Assembly: GCA_003577365.1 (NCBI GenBank) | Contig: QEUY01000411.1 | Span: 1-5,222, forward strand | From: Chloroflexota bacterium | GTDB taxonomy: Bacteria > Chloroflexota > Anaerolineae > Caldilineales > Caldilineaceae | Reading direction: 5' to 3' | Length of the DNA stretch: 5,222 nucleotides | Shown: one piece after another, positions 1-5,200 of the stretch | Numbering within the stretch: the stretch's first letter is position 1 | How the letters are laid out: the number at the start of each line of letters is the position of its first letter | Translations under genes and position numbers: made by a program | Notes under the pieces: generated by a model | Told to the model about the DNA's origin: nothing | The model's input: only the letters and a program-made list of their open reading frames with translations | Databases searched by the model: none

Positions 1-478
1 CGATGGCATCGCCGATCACCTCAGTCTCCAGCGGGCCGGCGGCAAAACACGCGGCCACGCTCTCCGCCTGCGGGCCGGAGAGATAGAGCCAGGTCGTGCT
101 CGGTTTCCAGGCCGGGTTGCCGATGATGCCCCCGTCCACAAAGCTCGCGCCGCGCTGCATCACGATAGCGGCGACGGCCTGGGCGCGCTGCGGCGCGATG
201 GCGTTGGCGTCGACATAGATGCCGGTAAAGCCCTGGGCGGCGACGGACTGGGCGACCGCTTCGGCGGCATGGGGCGGGCAGACGCTCAGGATGATCTCGG
301 CGCGGCGGCAGAGTTCGGCCAGCGTCCCGGCGTCTTCCAGGCCATATTGGGCGGCGCGGCCCGCGGTCTGGCTGCTGCGTCCCTCCGAGGCCCAGAGAAC
401 GGTATGCCCCCCAGCTCGCGCCGACGCCGCCACCGAAACACCCATCTGGCCGGGGTGGAGAACGCCGATGGTGGTCAT
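1..478 (-). CDS. NAD(P)-dependent 6-phosphogluconate/3-hydroxyisobutyrate dehydrogenase-like protein, N-terminal part (partial)
   Basis: This gene encodes the N-terminal Rossmann domain of a beta-hydroxyacid-dehydrogenase-type oxidoreductase. It starts at ATG 478 and runs open for 159 codons off the window edge. The N-terminus MTTIGVLHPGQMG carries the dinucleotide-binding glycine motif (residues 5-13). Next come a WASEGRS strand end (29-35) that would contact the cofactor ribose or phosphate, an ILSVCPP strand (63-69), the substrate-loop motif VDANAIAP (89-96), and FVDGGIIGNPAWKP (113-126). The DANAIAP and GGIIG..AWKP pattern resembles the 6PGDH-like subgroup that has a DUF1932 C-terminal domain, which would lie outside the window. 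The substrate cannot be told. The start is supported by a weak GGAA (488-485) 6 nt upstream and by the position of the glycine motif. The gene begins 33 bp after the Doc toxin stop codon, so read-through from rarA and the toxin-antitoxin genes is possible. GC content is high, unlike the toxin. The family call is confident; the exact enzyme is unknown. Confidence 0.85.
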   Translation of the reverse strand, partial: MTTIGVLHPGQMGVSVAASARAGGHTVLWASEGRSSQTAGRAAQYGLEDAGTLAELCRRAEIILSVCPPHAAEAVAQSVAAQGFTGIYVDANAIAPQRAQAVAAIVMQRGASFVDGGIIGNPAWKPSTTWLYLSGPQAESVAACFAAGPLETEVIGDAI

Positions 479-511
479 AGCGTATTCCGTTCGATTTTCG
501 AGAGATGCACT

Positions 512-910
512 TTACCGTTGTCGTACATACCGCTCTAACCATTGTGCTAGCTCGATTCGGCTAACTTGGCCTTCCGCAACGGCTAAGATTAGACGCTCTT
601 GCCCAGAAACTTCAGCGACAATTTCATACCCATTTAGAAATAGCATCGTTTCCATCGCTGCCTGTCCGATTCGCTTATTTCCGTCCACAAATGGATGATT
701 CAGGATTAGCGCATGACCAAGCGCCGCGGCTTTATCCAGTGCGGCTTTATCCAGTAGAGTAGAACAAAGCTCAACTTGGTCGAATGTAACGTGCGGTTGC
801 GCTAATGCTGATTCCAAAGCTCCGAAATCACGAATTCCAATCGTCCCTCCAGATTGTTCCATGACCCGGAGATAGAGTTGAAGAATGTGACTCAAGGAAA
901 GATAGCGCAC
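512..910 (-). CDS. Doc/Fic-family (death-on-curing) type II toxin
   Basis: This 132-residue protein matches the Doc branch of the Fic fold. Its core motif HPFVDGNKR lies at residues 72-80: catalytic-type His72, Phe74, acidic Asp76, then Gly77-Asn78-Lys79-Arg80. The GNKR form, rather than the GNGRxxR of AMP-transferring Fic proteins, is typical of Doc. Phage P1 Doc phosphorylates EF-Tu and stops translation; that activity is inferred here, not shown. The N-terminal YLSLSHILQLYLRV and GIRDFGALESALAQP segments also follow the family. Residues 52-62 contain a five-residue duplication (LDKAALDKAA) encoded by a 15-bp tandem repeat; without it the length would be about 127, close to P1 Doc. The start is GTG at 910, 5 bp after the antitoxin stop codon, with no good Shine-Dalgarno, which suggests translational coupling. 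GC is about 48% by hand count, far below the neighbouring genes, and this points to horizontal acquisition. The family is clear; whether the toxin is still active is uncertain because of the duplication. Confidence 0.9.
   Translation of the reverse strand: MRYLSLSHILQLYLRVMEQSGGTIGIRDFGALESALAQPHVTFDQVELCSTLLDKAALDKAAALGHALILNHPFVDGNKRIGQAAMETMLFLNGYEIVAEVSGQERLILAVAEGQVSRIELAQWLERYVRQR
726..755. repeat. Perfect 2 x 15-bp tandem duplication inside the toxin gene
   Basis: The unit GCGGCTTTATCCAGT (plus strand) occurs twice head to tail, at 726-740 and 741-755, with no mismatch. The unit is five codons long, so the reading frame is kept. On the protein it turns an expected LLDKAAALG into LLDKAALDKAAALG, in the helix just before the Fic motif. 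The identity of the copies suggests recent replication slippage. Confidence 0.95.
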
Positions 911-915
911 GGCGA

Positions 916-1113
916 CTACGCTAATCGGCGATAGAGTTCGGCATTCTTTTTCGTTACGTACTCGACTGCCGCTCGAAATTCCTTATCCTCGCGCCCAAGA
1001 AGTTCTTCCACGCTGACACGCAGCAGGTCTGTCGGGCGAACCTGCAAGCGCGCTGCCAGTTCCTCCAGTTGGGTTGCCTTTTCCTCAGATAGATGGATCG
1101 TAATTTCCGGCAT
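916..1113 (-). CDS. Ribbon-helix-helix-like antitoxin of the Doc toxin
   Basis: This 65-residue protein has the layout of a small DNA-binding antitoxin. A short N-terminal strand (ITIHLSEE, residues 4-11) is followed by a helix (KATQLEELAARLQV, 12-25) and a second helix (RPTDLLRVSVEELLG, 26-40), as in CopG/MetJ-type ribbon-helix-helix dimers. The charged tail (EFRAAVEYVTKKNAELYRRLA, 45-65) contains the NAELYRRLA ending that I recognise from antitoxins paired with Doc toxins. The tail is probably the part that wraps the toxin and blocks its active site, and the N-terminal half probably represses the operon; both are inferred from family knowledge. The start is ATG 1113, with a near-ideal AGGAGG 7 nt upstream. 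The stop is 5 bp before the toxin GTG, the usual antitoxin-first order. It begins only 13 bp after the rarA stop codon. The binding fold is predicted by eye, so RHH rather than another small fold is moderately sure; the antitoxin role is well supported by its partner. Confidence 0.85.
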   Translation of the reverse strand: MPEITIHLSEEKATQLEELAARLQVRPTDLLRVSVEELLGREDKEFRAAVEYVTKKNAELYRRLA

Positions 1114-1120
1114 CGACTAT

Positions 1121-1126
1121 CCTCCT
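1121..1126 (-). promoter_or_regulatory. Strong Shine-Dalgarno site of the antitoxin gene
   Basis: The minus strand reads AGAGGAGG just before the antitoxin, with AGGAGG at 1126-1121 and a 7-nt spacer (ATAGTCG) to ATG 1113. It begins immediately after the rarA stop codon (1129-1127). Ribosomes ending rarA translation would therefore sit on or beside this site. It contrasts with the weak site in front of the toxin, which would favour more antitoxin than toxin. Confidence 0.85.
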
Positions 1127-3361
1127 CTAGATACGTGCGACCACATACGCCGTCCGGCTCTGCCATTCGACCGTCTGGTTGAGCAGTTGGCGCTCGAAGA
1201 GTGCACGCACGCGGTCGATCTCCTCTGCGCTCAACTGCACCGCCAGGTGTTGGGCATAGCTGGGGCGGTCTTCGCCCAGCGGCGCAAACCAGCGCGCCAG
1301 CAGCCCGGCAGTGACGCGCACCTCGGTCATCTCGTTTTCGACCTCGATCTGTGCGGGGCAGCCCGCCGCCTCCCACCACACCGCCAGGTCGTCCACATCC
1401 CAGTTGACCAGGCGATTTCCCGCGTCGGCGTAGATCGCCTCCTCTGCATCTTGGATGCGCGCCGCCAGTTCTTCGCCCAGGCTGTCCAGCGCCACCAGCC
1501 GGTAGAGCCGCTGGGTGGCGCGCGGCAGCCGTTCGGCCAGGCTGAGCGTTCCTCCTGGCGCGATCAGCCCGCAGATCAGCGCCACGGCCGCGGCCTTGTC
1601 CTGCACGTCGAGCAGCACATTGTGGCCCACAACGGCGTCAAACTGCCGAGGCGCATCGGCGGCGTGGGCGGCCAGCAGACCGGGCAGCGCCGGCAGATCA
1701 CCCTGCAGCACCACCGGGCGCTCCGGTTCGGGCAGCCGTTCGGCCAACTGGCGCAGCGCATCGGCGTCGCGTGCGCTGCGCGCCAGCGCATAGACGCCCC
1801 CTTCGGGCACGCGGCGCAGCGCTTCCCAGGTCAGCAGCCCGCTCCCCGCCTTCAGGTCGAGCACGAGGCTGTGCCGCGCCAGCGGCGCGGCATCCAACAC
1901 GCGATCGCGCAGCCCGCCCAGCCGTTCGCCCGTGCTGGAGATGGTGCGCTGTAGCCAGCGGTCGCGCGCCGAATCGGGCGCGGTGTAGGTCAGCACTTCG
2001 GCATCCGCCGCGGGGTCTTCCACAGCCAACATGGCGGCCAACTGCGCCTCGCGCCGCCGCGCTACTTCTTGGCGGATCGCGGCCTCATAGCCCTGGTCCG
2101 AAGGCTGATAAAAGACCTTGCCTTGCAGCGACGAGGGCAGATATTGCTGCGCCACCCAATGGTCGCGATAGGCGTGGGGATACAGATAGCCTTCGCCGTG
2201 ACCAAAGCCCTCTTTGTCGCGGCTGGCGTCGCGCAGATGGTTGGGCACGCCGCTGTCGGCCTCACGGCCTACGGTCTCCAGCGCATCGAAAAAGGCAAAG
2301 GCGGTGTTGGACTTTTTGCACGTCGCCAGATAGAGCGCGGCCAGCGCCAGGTGAAAGCGGCCTTCGGGCAGCCCCACCTGCTCGAAGGCCGCGGCGCAGG
2401 CGGCGACGACCTGGATGGCGTTGGGGTCGGCTAGCCCCACGTCCTCGCCGGCAAAGATCAACATGCGGCGCAGGATAAAGCGCGGCGCTTCCCCCGCATA
2501 GACCATCTTCGCCATCCAGTACATGGCGGCGTCTGGGTCGCTGCCGCGCAGGCTCTTGATAAAGGCGCTGATCGTGTCGAAATGATAGTCGCCTTCTTTG
2601 TCATAGAGCACAGCGCGCTGCTGGATCGATTCCTCGGCCACCGCCAGGGTGACATGCACCGTGGGCCGCGGGCCGGGTTCGGCGGGCGTGGTTTCGATAG
2701 CCAGCTCGAGCGCGTTGAGCAGCCCGCGCGCATCGCCGTTGGCGACATCGACCAGATGCTCCAGCGCGTCGTCGTCCACCACGACGTCGAGCAGCCCGTA
2801 GCCGCGCTCACGGTCGTTCAGGGTCTGCTGCGCCACGCGACGCAGGTCGCCGGCGGTCAGCGGCTTGAGCTGGAAGATGCGGCTGCGGCTGACCAGCGCC
2901 TTGTTGACCTCAAAATAGGGGTTCTCGGTGGTCGCGCCGATAAAGATGACCGTGCCGTTTTCCACCCAGGGCAGCAGCGCGTCCTGCTGGGCCTTGTTAA
3001 AGCGGTGGACTTCGTCGACAAACAGGATCGTGCGCTGGCCGTGGAGCTTGGCGCGCTCCTGCGCCTCGGCGATGGCCTCGCGGATCTCCTTGACGCCCGA
3101 CAGCACGGCGTTGAGCGCGATAAAATGGGCGCGCGTGGTATTGGCGATCACCTGGGCCAGCGTGGTCTTGCCGGTGCCGGGCGGGCCATAGAAGATCAGG
3201 CTGCCCAACTGGTCGGCCTGGATGGCGCGGCGCAAGAGCCGGCCCGACCCGATGATATGCTCCTGGCCGATGAACTCGTCCAGCGTGCGCGGGCGCATAC
3301 GCGCCGCCAAGGGCGCGCTCTTCTGCAGGCGTTCGCGGTGAGCTTGGTCAAAGAGATCCAT
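1127..3361 (-). CDS. rarA: Replication-associated recombination protein RarA (AAA+ ATPase) fused to a C-terminal methyltransferase-like domain
   Basis: This is a 744-residue protein numbered from ATG 3361. RarA/MgsA/WRNIP1 proteins are clamp-loader-like AAA+ ATPases that act at stalled replication forks in the cytoplasm. Visible parts are Walker A GPPGTGKT (59-66), Walker B LFVDEVH (113-119, Asp116-Glu117), sensor 1 GATTENP (142-148), the SRSRIF arginine-finger segment (158-163), and a GDARGLLNALE sensor-2 helix (209-219). The oligomerisation region follows at about 246-420 (YDKEGDYHFDTISAFIKS, GEDVGLADP, YPHAYRDHWVAQQYLP). An ordinary RarA ends near 420-440. This one continues with about 300 residues carrying a degenerate SAM-binding motif I, VLDLKAGSG (500-508), then FDAVVGHNVLLDV (574-586) and LIAPGGTLSLAE (599-610). 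Such RarA fusions are known, notably in cyanobacteria, but the role of the added domain is not known to me. I chose ATG 3361 (MDLFDQAH) because an in-frame upstream start at 3457 would run through the palindrome and lacks family similarity. The local ribosome-binding site is weak. Confidence 0.93.
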   Translation of the reverse strand: MDLFDQAHRERLQKSAPLAARMRPRTLDEFIGQEHIIGSGRLLRRAIQADQLGSLIFYGPPGTGKTTLAQVIANTTRAHFIALNAVLSGVKEIREAIAEAQERAKLHGQRTILFVDEVHRFNKAQQDALLPWVENGTVIFIGATTENPYFEVNKALVSRSRIFQLKPLTAGDLRRVAQQTLNDRERGYGLLDVVVDDDALEHLVDVANGDARGLLNALELAIETTPAEPGPRPTVHVTLAVAEESIQQRAVLYDKEGDYHFDTISAFIKSLRGSDPDAAMYWMAKMVYAGEAPRFILRRMLIFAGEDVGLADPNAIQVVAACAAAFEQVGLPEGRFHLALAALYLATCKKSNTAFAFFDALETVGREADSGVPNHLRDASRDKEGFGHGEGYLYPHAYRDHWVAQQYLPSSLQGKVFYQPSDQGYEAAIRQEVARRREAQLAAMLAVEDPAADAEVLTYTAPDSARDRWLQRTISSTGERLGGLRDRVLDAAPLARHSLVLDLKAGSGLLTWEALRRVPEGGVYALARSARDADALRQLAERLPEPERPVVLQGDLPALPGLLAAHAADAPRQFDAVVGHNVLLDVQDKAAAVALICGLIAPGGTLSLAERLPRATQRLYRLVALDSLGEELAARIQDAEEAIYADAGNRLVNWDVDDLAVWWEAAGCPAQIEVENEMTEVRVTAGLLARWFAPLGEDRPSYAQHLAVQLSAEEIDRVRALFERQLLNQTVEWQSRTAYVVARI

Positions 3362-3370
3362 ACGCCTGTT

Positions 3371-3376
3371 ATGATA
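3371..3376 (-). promoter_or_regulatory. Possible -10 element of a near-leaderless rarA promoter
   Basis: The minus strand reads TATCAT at 3376-3371, ending 9 nt before the chosen rarA ATG. If it is a -10 box, transcription would start within a few bases of the start codon, giving an almost leaderless mRNA; this would fit the lack of a good Shine-Dalgarno. A -35 match is poor (TTTCAC about 18 nt upstream). This is weak evidence from a single hexamer. Confidence 0.25.
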
Positions 3377-3403
3377 GCCGAACGCGGGGGATTCGTGAAA
3401 CAT

Positions 3404-3431
3404 GGGGCAGGTAGGGAGTAGGGAGTGGGGG
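3404..3431 (+). repeat. G-rich short direct repeats, potential G-quadruplex
   Basis: The plus strand carries four G runs of three or more (3404-3407, 3414-3416, 3421-3423, 3427-3431) with loops of 6, 4 and 3 nt, satisfying the usual G3+N1-7 quadruplex pattern. The runs come from imperfect repeats of GTAGGGA. The tract lies upstream of rarA, G-rich on the rarA template strand, beside the 39-bp palindrome. Similar GGGAGTAGGGAGT tracts occur between genes in many large bacterial genomes, so it may simply be a dispersed repeat. Confidence 0.6.
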
Positions 3432-3441
3432 CAGAAGTTCA

Positions 3442-3480
3442 ACCGCGGAGGTCGCAAAGGGCCTTTGCGACCTCCGCGGT
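3442..3480. repeat. 39-bp perfect palindrome (REP-like intergenic hairpin)
   Basis: Two 19-nt arms, ACCGCGGAGGTCGCAAAGG at 3442-3460 and its exact reverse complement at 3462-3480, flank one central G. Past one unpaired base on the left, TTC (3438-3440) and GAA (3481-3483) can also pair. The palindrome begins 3 bp after the stop codon of the hydrolase gene and could fold in either strand's RNA. No T run follows on the minus strand, so it is not a textbook intrinsic terminator, although it may still stop or stabilise the hydrolase transcript. Its sequence resembles the dispersed 'ACCGCAGAGG...CTTTGCGGT' intergenic repeats known from several bacterial phyla. The structure is certain; the function is open. 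Confidence 0.85.
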
Positions 3481-3483
3481 GAA

Positions 3484-4356
3484 TTATCCGAGCTTCCCCA
3501 GATCGAACTCCGCCAGTACGGGGCGATGATCGGAGGCTTCCTCTCCTGCCGGTTCCTGCCAGATCGTGCAGTGGGTCAGCGCGGGGAGCAGCGGGGCGCT
3601 CACAAAGATATAGTCAATGCGGATCGCCGGGTTCGTGGCAGGGATAAAGCTTTGCGCGCCCGGTGTGCCGAAGCGGGGATAGGCATCCACATAGCCCGCC
3701 TTCTCCATCTGCGCCACCACTTGCGGGCCGCCGGCGGATGCGTCGCCCGCTTTGGCGCTGCCGCGTGCGCTTTGCACCATATGCCTGGCCTTGGGGTTGC
3801 GGCTCAAGGTGGCTAATGCCTCCGGGCGGTCGGCAAAATCCCAAGGCGCGATGGCGTTGAAATCGCCCAGGACGAGATGGGGCCGGTTGCGGTCGCGCAC
3901 CGTCCAGGTGCGCAGGGCGCGCAGTTGAACCAGCCGCGCGTCCTCGTCGGTATGGTCGAGGTGGGTGACGTAGACGGTCAGCGGGTCGCGGCCAGGCACT
4001 TGGATACGCGCTTCCAATAGGCCGCGTTGCTCCTTGCCAGGAACCGGGGTCAGATGATGGGCGGCGCTCGCCAAGATGGGCAGGCGGCTGAGCAGCGCGT
4101 TGCCGTAGGCGTCGGCGGGCATGTCGTTTTGGGCGGGCCAGCGCACACAGGGACCAAAGACGAAGTGCATGCCCAGCCCTTCGGCCAGCGCCTCCAGCGC
4201 AGGGCCGGCCGTGCCTGCGACCGCGCGCGGATAAAAGACCTCGTTTAGCCCTACAATGTCGGCATCCGTGGCGGCGATGACCCGCGCTACGGCCTCTAGA
4301 TTGGGTACGCCTTCGGTCGTACGCCAGCCATGGATATTATAGCTTAAAACACGCAT
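3484..4356 (-). CDS. Endonuclease/exonuclease/phosphatase (EEP) family metal-dependent hydrolase
   Basis: This 290-residue protein has the DNase I/exonuclease III/sphingomyelinase-like fold. Numbered from ATG 4356, the signature motifs appear in order: MRVLSYNIHGW (metal-site Asn7), IVGLNEV (Glu39), GNALLSRLPI (85-94), EQRGLLEA (109-116), YVTHLDH (129-135, His132), HLVLGDFNA (160-168, catalytic Asp165 and Asn167), RIDYIFVS (247-254, Asp248), and ASDHRPV (274-280, Asp276-His277). The full catalytic set is therefore present, so it should be an active Mg-dependent phosphoesterase. The substrate (nucleic acid, phospholipid or inositol phosphate) cannot be told from sequence. No signal peptide or membrane segment is seen, so it is probably cytosolic. 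A TTG start at 4422 would be in frame, but it would overlap the preceding gene's end and the terminator hairpin, and the first motif begins at ATG 4356, so the shorter form is chosen. No clear Shine-Dalgarno is visible. The 39-bp palindrome follows its stop codon by 3 bp. Confidence 0.9.
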   Translation of the reverse strand: MRVLSYNIHGWRTTEGVPNLEAVARVIAATDADIVGLNEVFYPRAVAGTAGPALEALAEGLGMHFVFGPCVRWPAQNDMPADAYGNALLSRLPILASAAHHLTPVPGKEQRGLLEARIQVPGRDPLTVYVTHLDHTDEDARLVQLRALRTWTVRDRNRPHLVLGDFNAIAPWDFADRPEALATLSRNPKARHMVQSARGSAKAGDASAGGPQVVAQMEKAGYVDAYPRFGTPGAQSFIPATNPAIRIDYIFVSAPLLPALTHCTIWQEPAGEEASDHRPVLAEFDLGKLG

Positions 4357-4372
4357 AGATTGGTTCAGGGGG

Positions 4373-4402
4373 AAAACGTCGCGGGGCGCTGCCGCCCCGC
4401 GA
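4373..4402 (-). terminator. Likely intrinsic terminator after the L,D-transpeptidase gene
   Basis: A 10-bp perfect stem, TCGCGGGGCG at 4379-4388 pairing with CGCCCCGCGA at 4393-4402, closes a 4-nt loop. On the minus strand it starts 6 bp after the transpeptidase stop codon and is followed by CG and then TTTT (4376-4373). This is a GC-rich stem with a short T run, as expected for a Rho-independent terminator. The T run is short and interrupted from the stem by two bases, so termination may be partial. The next gene starts only 16 bp beyond the T run. Confidence 0.6.
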
Positions 4403-4408
4403 GCCTGC

Positions 4409-5185
4409 CTACTCGTGCACAATCACCAGCGTGCCGGGATTGCGTCTATTGGCCGAAAACCAGATGGTTTCGCCGTCCCATTCGGGGCCGGCCCAGTCGA
4501 ACAGCCACTTGGCATCGGCGTTGGTCATGTTGATACAGCCATGGCTCATGGGGTGGCCAAAGTTGTTGTGCCAGTAGGTGCCGTGGAAGCCGTAATCGGC
4601 ATAGAAATACTGTACCCACTCCACATTGTCCAGGCTGTAATAGGTCCCAAGCGCCGGGCTGCCGCCGGTCATCGTCTGGGTGCGCGCCTTCAGATAGATA
4701 TGGAAGGTGCCCGTGACGGTGGGCGTACCGGCCATGCCAGTCGACACGACAAAGCCGCGCACCGGCTCTGCGCCCTCATAGGCGATGACCATCTGCTCGC
4801 TGAGGTCCACCCGAATCCAGCGCCCGCTGGTCTGGGGCATCTCGATCTCGGTGAGCATCGCCAAGTTGGTGGGCTGGAAAGCGGTCGTGCGCCGGTCGAC
4901 ATCGTCCTCAGTGGCCGGCGCGACCGGCGTTACATTCGGCCCATTGAAGGGCAGCGGCGGCATCTGGTCGAAGCGCGGGTCGCCGTTGGCGTCGACCGGG
5001 ACCGGCGTGCCTTCGATCATTTTGAAATCGAAACCAGGCTCGGCCTCCTCCGCCGAGTCTGTGCCGGTGGCTTGGGCCGTGACCGGGTTAGGCAGAACGA
5101 CCAGCAGCGCCAAGGCCAGCGCAGCCAGCAGCCAAAGGCGGAACGCGACGCGTCCCTGGTCAGGGGCGATTCGTTTCCACAACAA
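4409..5185 (-). CDS. Exported L,D-transpeptidase (YkuD domain)
   Basis: YkuD enzymes form 3-3 peptidoglycan cross-links or attach proteins to the wall, using a cysteine nucleophile outside the membrane. Numbered from TTG 5185 (258 residues), the N-terminus has WKR and then a hydrophobic stretch (LWLLAALALALLVVLP, 17-32) ending in VTAQA (35-39), a good signal peptidase I site; cleavage after residue 39 is likely. A low-complexity acidic and proline-rich linker (about 40-115) leads to the YkuD domain. The catalytic segment is FHGTYWHNNFG (200-210) followed by SHGCINM (214-220), with His201, His215 and nucleophile Cys217, fitting the family pattern [S/T]HGCxN. The C-terminus ends with a short TLVIVHE strand, with no extra domain. 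I chose TTG 5185 because GAAAGGAG (5200-5193) lies 7 nt upstream. An in-frame TTG at 5206 would place that site inside the coding region. It has its own terminator and appears to be a single-gene unit in this window. The exact wall target is unknown. Confidence 0.92.
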   Translation of the reverse strand: MLWKRIAPDQGRVAFRLWLLAALALALLVVLPNPVTAQATGTDSAEEAEPGFDFKMIEGTPVPVDANGDPRFDQMPPLPFNGPNVTPVAPATEDDVDRRTTAFQPTNLAMLTEIEMPQTSGRWIRVDLSEQMVIAYEGAEPVRGFVVSTGMAGTPTVTGTFHIYLKARTQTMTGGSPALGTYYSLDNVEWVQYFYADYGFHGTYWHNNFGHPMSHGCINMTNADAKWLFDWAGPEWDGETIWFSANRRNPGTLVIVHE

Positions 5186-5192
5186 TACCAGG

Positions 5193-5200
5193 CTCCTTTC
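5193..5200 (-). promoter_or_regulatory. Shine-Dalgarno site that sets the transpeptidase start
   Basis: The minus strand GAAAGGAG lies 7 nt before TTG 5185 (10 nt before a second TTG at 5182). The spacing favours 5185 and argues against the longer in-frame reading from TTG 5206. The bases further upstream to the window edge (5201-5222) are AT-rich, unlike the rest of the window, and could be part of the promoter, but too little is visible to assign boxes. Confidence 0.7.

Noticed and set aside
21..542. A 173-codon minus-strand open frame at the window start
   Set aside because: Its product is Arg/Pro-rich with no motif. The overlapping frame starting at ATG 478 gives a clear dehydrogenase Rossmann domain and runs off the edge.
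1187..3421. Long open frames on the plus strand opposite rarA (for example 1187-1954 and 2582-3421)
   Set aside because: They are antisense shadows of a GC-rich gene: their translations are rich in Arg, Ala, Gln and Gly with no recognisable motif, while the minus strand gives a complete, motif-rich RarA.
3362..3457. A 32-residue N-terminal extension of RarA from an upstream start at 3457
   Set aside because: The extension would be encoded by the palindrome and the G-rich repeat, has no resemblance to RarA, and the family's N-terminus (MDLFDQ...) begins at 3361.
4357..4422. A TTG start at 4422 for the hydrolase
   Set aside because: It overlaps the end of the preceding gene and passes through the terminator hairpin; the first conserved motif begins right at ATG 4356.
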